Source: Beroe ovata (Eukaryota > Ctenophora > Nuda > Beroida > Beroidae). Taken from it: a stretch of 14,332 bases of DNA. Made by a program: the position numbers and the translations under genes. A model generated the notes under the pieces. It made no database searches, had not been told where the DNA came from, and was given only the letters and a program-made list of their open reading frames with translations. Location: positions 1 to 14,332 of the forward strand of contig CAMPET010000537.1 in assembly GCA_946803715.1 (NCBI GenBank). Direction: 5' to 3'. Every line of letters begins with the position of its first letter. Within the stretch, counting starts at the first letter, position 1. Positions 7,430 to 14,332 of this stretch are shown here, one piece after another.

Positions 7430-9714
7430 GTATCCTCCATCAAATTTGGGTGATGGAATACCCCCATGAACACAGAACAGTTTCTTGTCCACCACAGCAG
7501 CAATTGCCATGACATCAAAACATCGGTTTACCGCCTCCCATATCTTTGGACCCAATACTTTACCAAGTTTTGCATTGCACTCTGTTTTGAAAGTATGCTG
7601 TTCCTGAACAATCCTGGACTCATGGTTTCCTCTGAGGAGAATTACTTTATCTGGGCAGATTACTTTCAGAGCGAAGAGATATGCCACAACTTCAAGTCCA
7701 AAGTCCCCTCTATCCACATAATCACCCAGAAACAAAAGAGTTCCTGGAGTCAGGGTAGGACCCAGGGGCCAGAGGAGTTTTGCAAAAGATGTGAGATCAG
7801 CGTAGTTGCCATGGAAATCTCCCAGGATGTAGGTTGGGGATGAGAGATTGAAGAGTCTTGGTTCCCGACCCAGTATCTTGTGAACTTGTCTGCACAGGTT
7901 CATGATGGACAGAGCTAGTTGGGTTGGATCAACTGACCCCCAACTCATGGATTCCTTGGGGTTGCCACCATTATCAGGATCAGATTCAATATCCTGCTCG
8001 AAGAATCTCAACAGATTGAGGACTTCCTGTGCGCTTCCCTCCTGACCAAACGCTTCTATCGACTGTTTTCTCATCTCCACATCCCCAGTCAGTTCACAAA
8101 CTCTTGCAGCACTCTCGGACATTAGTTCCGCGTTGTAGTAGTGATCAGAGTTGTACAATTGGGAGACATCCGTCACTTCTCCAGCTCGTTGCAGGGTGAC
8201 TGTGTGCAGTGCAAAGTGGTGTCCAGGTGGCGAGGTGGTGTCTCCGGTGTCACCAGGTGTGATGGGTGAGAGAGGGGTGCTGGCAACTTTGAGTGGTCCT
8301 GAAATTAGTGGATCCGTGGGTTAGATTGCATGCTAGAATAGAATATTATTATTATTATAGAGAACAAATCTGAACGACGGAGATTAAAAATCCTCCTACC
8401 TTTTTCCAGTGATTCCCTGTCCATGTTGAAAATCCTGATCTTCTTCTCGCTGACCAACACACACGCTGCTTTACTCTTCACTCCAGATGAGGAGTAGAGT
8501 GACAGTAGTCTGGAATCCTGCTCGATCCGGGATCCCTCGCTCACCTGCCCTGCTCTGATCATACGACTCAAGTTGTTCCTACTCAGAAATTCCTCCAGGG
8601 CAAACTTGGCGAAGTAGTAAGCGTTCTCTCCCATGTTTCCATTGAGGAGGAAACCGCCCGATTTATCCATAGCATCCTGTTTTTGGGGAGCCAGGTCAGA
8701 TTCACTGACTGTGAGAGGCTCGGATAACATCACTTGAGCGGCTATGGGGGATTTGTTTGACGGGTCGGATAACTCCTGTGGGATCGTATCAAATTCATAG
8801 AGATATCCGCCTTTGTGGTATGGGGCAGGGAAGCCGCTGTGCGAACAGAAGATCTCCTCATCAATCACAGCAGCAAGGGGCATCACATCGAAACACAGAT
8901 TGACCGCAGCCCACACTTTCTCCCCCATCACCTGACCCAACTTCCTCACACATTCCTCCCTGAAATGTGAGCCCACCTCTGCACACCTGATCTCGTGACT
9001 TCCTCTCAGCAGGAAGAAACTGTGAGGTGAGATCAGTTTCTGAGAAAGAAGGTATGCGATGACCTCCAAACCATTGCTTTCAACATCTCCCCCATAGTTT
9101 CCCAGAAATAGGAAGTTGCTTGGAGTACACTTTGGTCCGAGACGCCAAAACAACCTCTCAAACGCCATTAGATCAGTATAATTGCCGTTAATATCCCCAA
9201 AAGTGTAGACAGGATTAGAAATCTTGAGAAGTCGTGGTTCAGCAATGAGCACTTTCCGAGCTTGCTCAGCGATCCCCAGAATACAAGCTCCCAGTAGGGT
9301 CGGGTCGACATTTCCCCATTTAAACGCCTCCTTCGGTTTCCCTCCCTCTCTCGGGTCAAAGTCGAGGGGTTCCTTGAACAATCTCAGTAGCTGCATCATC
9401 TCATTGGGGTTGCTCCGTTCTCTAAACGCTTCCCTCGACTCCAATCTCTCCATGTGAGTGGTGAGAGTGTCAACAGTGTCACTGTAACACACCTGCTGAG
9501 TACTCACGGACAGCAGATCAGAGATACTACCACGGGTCGGCTTATCAGGACCCCACAGAGGTGTGACGTCACACACAGTCCCACATCGGGATAGCTTGAC
9601 AGAGTGGGTCGCCAGATGGAAGTGGGACCGACCACTCGGGTCCCTGTGGTCGTGAGTTTTGTAGGCAGAGTGGGAGGGGAGGTTGGGGGTTTCTATCCGG
9701 GAGTTTTTCAGCAT
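6794..9714 (-). CDS. Tandem PPP-family protein: pseudophosphatase domain followed by intact Ser/Thr phosphatase domain
   Basis: Four exons (9714-8400, 8298-7334, 7231-7055, 6952-6794) give 871 residues. Both halves belong to the PPP family (PP1-like metallophosphatases). The second half (about residues 465-871) keeps the whole active site: GDFHGN (598), GDYVDRG (630), RGNHE (661), HGG (716), MDRGV (781) and RAHE (H811), so it should dephosphorylate Ser/Thr. The first half (about 30-439) has the same fold landmarks with losses: GDING (H to N), GNYGGD for GDYVDRG, RGSHE (N to S), GENA for DRGV and RAGQ for RAHQ. It keeps the HSG histidine but should be inactive. Each half also begins with a matching H-F-x-L-x-x-H-x-V segment, so the duplication included about 140 residues upstream of the catalytic core. 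The linker (440-465) is Pro/Thr-rich. The ATG at 9714 is the first one in the exon, but an acceptor at 9773 allows fusion to the upstream exons. The SSSNY motif replaces the PP1 SAPNY. Confidence 0.9.
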
Positions 9715-9817
9715 TTTCTGTTGTGTTGAAGAGATGGAGTGGGGGTGGAGTGTGTGGTCAATCGTCAGTGCTTCTGAAAATGTGAGGTGTGGTGGAGGAG
9801 GATAGTGGTTCGATCGG

Positions 9818-9841
9818 TTAATTACTTAATTACTTAATTAC
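9818..9841. repeat. 8-base tandem repeat TTAATTAC x3
   Basis: Three perfect head-to-tail copies lie inside the 149-base intron, or leader, between the coiled-coil exon ending at 9923 and the phosphatase exon. Confidence 0.9.
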
Positions 9842-9922
9842 TCAGAAATTAATTGCGGAGAAAGTATGTGGACGAATCAAATGAATCCCAACCTGATAGA
9901 AACATAAGTTACATCATCATAC

Positions 9923-12218
9923 CTATCTTCTTCTTCTCAAGTTTAGCAATGTCAATGAGTTGTCGAGGTCTGATGTCCGTCTCCCGACCAATTTCATATC
10001 GCATCCAATTCTTGAGTCGACTTTCCGCCCCTGAAATTAAAAAGTATCGTAAACATCACTCCTAAAATCAATAATATCAATTAAAATATCTACTATTCAA
10101 TGCTGTCGAAATCAATCGAAATATCTGCTATTCAATGAATGATATCTCACTTCTCTTTGCAACGTCCTGGCAGGTAGCTACTGCGTATGTTCCCCGTCTT
10201 GCTCCTTTATAATTCTGATCTGAAATGAACGTCGAGAGTTAGAAAAAAGGAAGCAAAAAAACAAATTTGGAGCGAAATAAATGAATGAGATGATCTGAAC
10301 CGTTTTCATGACTGAATGAGGACGGTGGAATGATATATTTGTATCTTTTCTGTGGTTGAGCTTCTTGAACTTTCTGCTTCACGACTTGGATGTCGTTTTC
10401 TTTACATTTTATCTGCTCATTCCTTGTCTCACATCTGAGTGAGTGAGTGAGTAAGTGAGTGAGTGAGTGACTTAGCGTGAGAGTGAGTGAGAAATGATAC
10501 TCACTGGCTTGTCTGGTTCGACAGGTCGTTGTGCATTGCCTTGTACACCGTAGCTCTCTCATCCATTTCCTCATTCAACTCCTGTATCTTCATCTTGATT
10601 GCCTGGAGAAGATACAATCGGAAGATTAGATCGGAAGATACAATCGGAAGATAAGATTGGAAGATAAGATGAGAATCATGCTCTGATCTCTGAGGGCAGC
10701 TAACGTAATTCTCTCCAGGAAACAACCTGTACTCAAGGGAATCCGAAGTCTTATCTATAGAGGTGTATGGGTATACTGCAAACATGACAAAATTAGATGT
10801 AATTAGAAGTTAGAACCTGTAAGATGTAAAACTAGAATCTTCTCACCTGCAACGCATCGCCACCCAACTTTTCCGTCATTTTGTTCAGATCGTCACAGTA
10901 GTGGTTATCGATTGTCACTTGCATGTCCTGTGAGAAGAGAGAGAGTTAACAATCACACGGGAAAAACAATGTCACTTGCATGTCCTGTGAGAAAAGAGAG
11001 AGAGAGTTTACAACAATACGGGAAAAACAATGCTTCCAACTCAAGAACTCGCATCATCTGATTTACTTATATAGATCTCAGCTGAAGAAGTAGTATTCAT
11101 AACTCCTGGATCGATTGGTGGAATGAAAAATATGGTCACATCTGAAACTTAACTTTCCCTCCCTACCCCCACTCTCTTACCGGCCCCGCTCTGTTTATGT
11201 CTCCCAATCCGGCAGTAGTTTGAGCTCGCCTCACCCTAGATATCCAGTCTCGACACGTTCTATCAGTTGGGAATAGTAGGAGAACGTTCCGAGTCCCCTG
11301 TGACAGTTATGTGTCAGTTTTCATACATAGTGAGATAGTGATACTTTGTGATCACATCAAATTTATAAGTTGTAAATTATAACCATTCCCGGGATATTTG
11401 TGACCGCTAGAATCCTCTCCTTATCTTCACTCTCCTCAGCGAACTTCAAATCACTAACCTGTTTTATAACGTTAGAATTCCACACTAGCATCATGAACAA
11501 AGAACATTGGGGGAGACGAAACATCAGATGGATCATGCAGAATTCTCTACAGACAATGCAACTTGATGAAATATACGGGAGAAAGGAAATCTCAGTTCTC
11601 TTCCCAAGAGTTAGTATAACAGTTTTAACTATTTTCATATCCCCCTCTACTAACCACTCCAGGCAGGGATTTGATTGTCATCTCAGCGACGCCAAGATCA
11701 TACACAGCTATTGGCTCTCTCACTTCTGTGTTCTTATCTGGTGAGTTTAGGGTGAGTATAATGGTAAGTTTGTTTTTGTGCCACAGAATATGTCACAAAA
11801 TTCCCAATTTTCGTTAACTGACTGGAGTGCGCGGTGACATATATTCAATTTGTTCGCGCAGGACAAATTTGGTCGCGCGCGCGTTCGCGCCATTTTATCG
11901 TCATTTCTTGACCGCGTCTGAAAAGACAGTGTCTCTGAAAAGACAGTGTCTCTTTACCGGAGTCATCATCTCGTTGGTTGTACAGACGGAGGAGACAGTC
12001 CTCTAGACGGAATGAGGCCATGCAGCGAACAGCTCCGGCATTGAGTTTGGCAGCGAAATCTGGGCATGAGAGTAAATCATGAGTCAGTTAAAACCGATTA
12101 TTTGGAGCTTGCAGAACGTGAAAACTGGTGATACCTTGAGTCTTGTTGTAGAACCCATTGAAGTAATATACCTCGACCTTCAGTTCTTTGACTGTGATAC
12201 TTTGCCGACGCATGATAG
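9923..12218 (-). CDS. Propeller-like strands, coiled coil and basic region (function unknown; may join both neighbours)
   Basis: I do not recognise this protein. Ten exons join in frame: 12218-12135, 12059-11958, 11737-11655, 11458-11384, 11297-11181, 10927-10847, 10602-10505, 10434-10301, 10219-10151 and 10030-9923. The first half has beta-strand-like repeats (LRLYNQ, IAVYDLG, VSDLKFA, NVLLLFP) that could be further propeller blades. NVLLLFPTDRTCRDWISRV also resembles the last strand and helix of a PH domain. From about 10927 it turns helical and charged (IQELNEEMDERATVYKAMH; NEQIKCKENDIQVVKQKVQ), a probable coiled coil. The end is basic (KGARRGTYAVATCQDVAKR, RLKNWMRYEIGRETD). The 5' exon has an ATG at 12213 that could be a start, and the 3' exon can read through to TAA at 9909. 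Alternatively both ends splice in phase, to the WD40 exons and to the phosphatase. Three donors have T at +3. Confidence 0.65.
10435..10492. repeat. GAGT tetranucleotide repeat at a splice acceptor
   Basis: An imperfect (GAGT)n tract (interrupted by AAGT and TTAGCGTGAGA) directly abuts the acceptor of exon 10434-10301. On the coding strand it reads (ACTC)n and supplies the pyrimidine tract and the CAG itself. It occupies most of the 70-base intron. Confidence 0.9.
10610..10674. repeat. 13-base tandem repeat, five copies, at a splice acceptor
   Basis: Consecutive 13-base units starting AGAT (AGATACAATCGGA twice, AGATTAGATCGGA, AGATAAGATTGGA, AGATAAGATGAGA) begin 8 bases outside exon 10602-10505. 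On the coding strand the repeats form its TCTTCC-rich pyrimidine tract and probably its branch-point region. Confidence 0.9.
10913..11030. repeat. Tandem duplication (57 and 61 bases) carrying a splice acceptor
   Basis: Bases 10913-10969 and 10970-11030 are near-identical, starting TGTCACTTGCATGTCCTGTG and ending GGAAAAACAA, and differing by small changes in the GA run and flanks. The copied unit contains the first 15 bases of exon 10927-10847 plus its acceptor, so a second acceptor lies upstream on the coding strand. Using that outer acceptor would bring in a TAA after 12 codons, so the inner one must be the functional site. Confidence 0.9.
11830..11892. repeat. Intronic CGCG-rich element
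   Basis: A CGCG-dense stretch (GCGCGGTGAC, TTCGCGCAGGAC, GGTCGCGCGCGCGTTCGCGC) with an internal inverted pair AAATTTGTCC/GGACAAATTT-type sequence lies in the 220-base intron 11738-11957. It contrasts strongly with the AT-rich surroundings. The AAATTTGTCC core recurs near 13889, beside the other CGCG-rich block. Confidence 0.55.
11917..11950. repeat. Perfect 17-base tandem duplication beside a splice donor
   Basis: TCTGAAAAGACAGTGTC occurs twice head to tail. On the coding strand it starts 7 bases into the intron that follows exon 12059-11958. Confidence 0.95.
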
Positions 12219-12490
12219 CTAGAGCATAGAGTTAAATTAGTGATATAACATTGTACCAGCAGTTCAACTGGATTATAATAATTGGATGATAGTAACCATT
12301 ACCAATTCTAAACAGAAGAATAGTAAACATATTTACAATTTTCACAAATAAAATCACTCCATCTCTTTCAAAAGAATTAAAAGAATAAAAACATCCCTGC
12401 TGTCATGACAACACAATGTCCGCAACTATTAAATAGTCGAGTCTCCACTACTATTTCATTACAGGCAGTAGTGTCTCCTACTCTTGTAGT

Positions 12491-13682
12491 CTATCCCACT
12501 CTATTAAAAGGTTTATAACTATTCCATATACAGATTGTCCCGTCCCATGATATGCTTATGTACTGGGATCTCTCAGGGACATGGAGAAGTCCTCTAACTG
12601 AGTCTCTGTGTCCCGTGTGTGTGGAGAGACGTTTCATCGTGGCACTCTCGTATACTCTACACATCGGGAAATAGGACGGGGGATAGAATAAGGGGAGGAG
12701 GGGGTGTGGGGATAGAATGAGGGGGAGAAGGGGGCGGAGAGTTTCAGTGTTAAAAAGTGCTCACCTGATGACATCCTGTAATCCAACAATTAGAGCCCCG
12801 TTCAGTGCATCGCACGTGAGAGCTGTTATTGGACACTGCGAGAGTGCAGCATGATGGTACTGTGACTCTGATTTTCGATCAAAGCAAGCTACAATTTGTG
12901 TATCCACAACAGCTGTATAATTATCTGACACTATAATTATCTGACACTATAATAACCTGACACTATAATAACCTGACACTATAATTACCTGTGTATCGAC
13001 GACTGCACTCGTCACTCTCAGATAGTCCCCCTGGTCCAGACTCCAGACTCGCAGTGTGCAATCATCACTCCCACTCACCCATGCTTGTGCGACACTGTTC
13101 CATATCACATGAGACACTTCACTTTCGTGCCCTGGGGAGATTTTGGGAGATTTGTTATTTATACTGCCAGATGTTGAGAAATCCGGACAATGTTACGTCT
13201 CGAAGTCAAAATAGTGGAATTATAAAACGAAATCAAATTTCCAAGATTTTAACAAAAGTTGGATATTTTGAACGGCTTACCTTGCAAGACGTGAAGCAGC
13301 TGCCAGTTTCTTGGCAGAGCTCCAAATTTTCTCACATAGATGAGTTTGTCTGCTGAGGAATATGCAAACTCCTGTCTATCACTGGCGTATGCGATGTCAG
13401 TTATTGCCTCTTCCGATGCAAACTGTAACCGGGGCATAGGGAATGGACAGTGTGATCCATGGTACAGATTATCGCAAAACTCGCATCGTTCATCCTAATT
13501 TTCTTTTCGAAAAAAAGTGGAATTATAATTTGTTTATCGACAAACCTCACAGCCAGCAGAGTTAACATAAGTGCCAATCAGTGTTCCGAACTTCAAATCC
13601 CACAAACACAGTCTTCTATCAGCCCCACAACTCAGCAAATATACAGTAGAGAAATGCTTCTGTTGTGACACCAGTGCAAGTC
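12491..13682 (-). CDS. WD40 beta-propeller protein (5' end not found; may continue into the next exons)
   Basis: Five exons join in frame: 13682-13546, 13422-13281, 13131-12989, 12940-12765 and 12656 onward. At least five WD40 blades are visible: LLSCGADRRLCLWDLKFGT; AITDIAYASDRQ...SADKLIYV; GHESEVSHVIWN...SGSDDCTLRVWSL; ITALTCDALNG...VIRVYES; and GHRDSVRGLL...ISISWDGTICIW. WD40 propellers normally scaffold protein complexes; no specific partner can be read from the sequence. Seven blades are usual, so more lie upstream or in the exons to the left. The last exon can run to TAG at 12493-12491, or use a weak donor (AATA|GTTATA) after 12520, which matches the phase of the exon at 12218. The first listed exon begins in mid-codon. 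No phase-matching exon was found between it and base 14332, although its frame stays open to 13902. Confidence 0.85.
12909..12988. repeat. 16-base tandem repeats forming an intron and adjacent coding bases
   Basis: On the coding strand four consecutive 16-base units (GTAATTATAGTGTCAG, two of GTTATTATAGTGTCAG, one ATAATTATAGTGTCAG) are followed by a shortened ATAATTATACAG. The first three units start with GT and end with AG and together make a 48-base intron (12988-12941). The fourth and the partial copy are read as protein in exon 12940-12765. Reading straight through the repeats gives a stop, so some splicing is required. Confidence 0.8.
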
Positions 13683-13754
13683 CTGAAACCGGGATTTTTG
13701 TAAAAATTTGGGTGTTAAATTCCACTTTTTTCAGAAAATTGTTCAAATATTTTG

Positions 13755-13870
13755 TGCTGCGCGCGGCGTTTGTCGCGCGCGCTTTCCTGTTGCAGTTCAT
13801 GTGAAAATTGATATTCGCGACGATCAAAGAATCTCGCGTGTTACGTTCAGTCGCGAAAAATTCGCGAAAT
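13755..13870. repeat. CGCG-rich palindromic block
   Basis: It contains GCGCGCGGCGTTTGTCGCGC, an inverted pair of GCGCGCG arms round a short loop, followed by further TCGCGA-type dyads (ATTCGCGACG, TCTCGCGTGT, GTCGCGAAAA, TTCGCGAAAT). Composition and layout resemble the CGCG-rich intronic stretch at 11830-11892. The frame open across it is continuous with the WD40 exon but reads as low-quality, basic sequence. Confidence 0.55.
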
Positions 13871-14085
13871 TTGGGGAAAATGTGACCGAAAATTTGTCCC
13901 ACAGCAATTCTTTATTACAGATATTTTCAATTTGTGATAAGGCGAGATGATCATATTGTCAAAGCCTGGATCAACTTAAACAAGAGAATTTGAAAACGCT
14001 TGCAGCTTGTCGGCATTATTCCACCGTAATATATTGTTACATGTTCGCAAGCTGGCACTGAAACAAGCGTTTATGTCTGACGACA

Positions 14086-14101
14086 ACACACACACACACA
14101 T
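14086..14101. repeat. CA microsatellite
   Basis: A short (CA)n run; a second, imperfect CA-rich tract runs to the end of the window from about 14295. Confidence 0.85.
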
Positions 14102-14332
14102 ACAGAATATACTGAGTAAAGAGTCGCAGTTAAGTAATAAGTATGCACCAACAAGCACAAGTGCAAAAATACGAAACGCAGAGTTTTACATCATGTTTTG
14201 TAGATGACATAGTGGTATGCAAACAGTGTTATTTGCGCTTTGCACAAGCAATGTTACTGAGTAGGAATACAGAATAAAAGTAAACACCCCTCCCCCCACA
14301 CATACACACGAACACACGAACACACACACACA

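Larger units (their letters stand above)
13683..14332. other. Stretch without a confident gene, upstream of the WD40 exons
   Basis: About 650 bases that should contain the 5' part of the WD40 gene or its promoter. The part near the exon (13750-13880) is CGCG-rich and repeat-like. The rest is AT-rich, with CA microsatellites near 14086-14101 and 14295-14332. No WD40 exon with matching phase was found on the minus strand, so either the intron here is unusually long or the first exons lie beyond the window. Confidence 0.5.

Noticed and set aside
13683-13902. Extension of the first WD40 exon to an ATG at 13902
   Set aside because: The frame is open, but it passes through CGCG repeat sequence without propeller-like pattern, and a good acceptor (TTTCAG) sits just before 13682. 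Kept as a low-probability alternative.
13907-13988. Plus-strand terminal exon reading FVIRRDDHIVKAWINLNKRI after a TTACAG acceptor
   Set aside because: The peptide looks plausible, but there is no upstream plus-strand exon to join; the sequence to its left is CGCG repeat and then minus-strand WD40 exons. Possibly chance or a repeat remnant.

Overview
This window is nuclear DNA from an intron-rich animal, or a very close relative of animals. Every recognisable gene is cut by short introns, mostly about 50 to 300 bases, with GT donors and AG acceptors. The families present (kinesin-II KIF3A, prefoldin 2, an Ashwin-like protein, PPP-family phosphatases, WD40 repeats) are eukaryotic, and Ashwin is best known from animals. 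The base composition is AT-rich, genes are densely packed, and small palindromic repeats are common. A sponge or another early-branching animal is my guess; nothing in the sequence proves it.

All genes lie on the minus strand, so they read from high to low coordinates. From right to left: (1) 13682-12491, the middle and end of a WD40 beta-propeller, whose start I could not find; (2) 12218-9923, a chain of small exons coding further propeller-like strands, then a coiled coil and a basic segment; (3) 9714-6794, a protein with two PPP phosphatase domains in tandem, the first missing most catalytic residues and the second with all of them; (4) 4539-4123, a small Ashwin-like gene; (5) 3957-3320, prefoldin subunit 2 in four exons; (6) 3000-25, the motor domain and acidic neck of KIF3A in nine exons, continuing off the left edge.

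The main result is that blocks 1 to 3 splice together in one unbroken reading frame. Nineteen exons from 13682 to 6794 give 1452 codons plus a stop. The window may therefore hold a single gene for a WD40 - coiled coil - pseudophosphatase - active phosphatase protein. Two junctions (12520/12218 and 9923/9773) are the weak points, because each has a credible alternative stop or start, so the blocks are listed separately.

Bases 5511-6469 and 6471-7429 are a tandem copy of 959 bases with six differences, joined by a single N. This looks like two allelic contigs that were not merged; it duplicates the last exons of the phosphatase gene. The 4.8-5.3 kb interval is gene-free and holds a small family of CGCG-rich palindromes. 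Related CGCG-rich pieces sit in an intron near 11.85 kb and upstream of the WD40 exons near 13.8 kb. Several introns have short tandem repeats at their splice sites, and one 48-base intron consists of three 16-base repeat units. No tRNA, rRNA, CRISPR array or bacterial-type operon was seen. Exon limits were derived by hand from conserved protein motifs, splice dinucleotides and codon phase.
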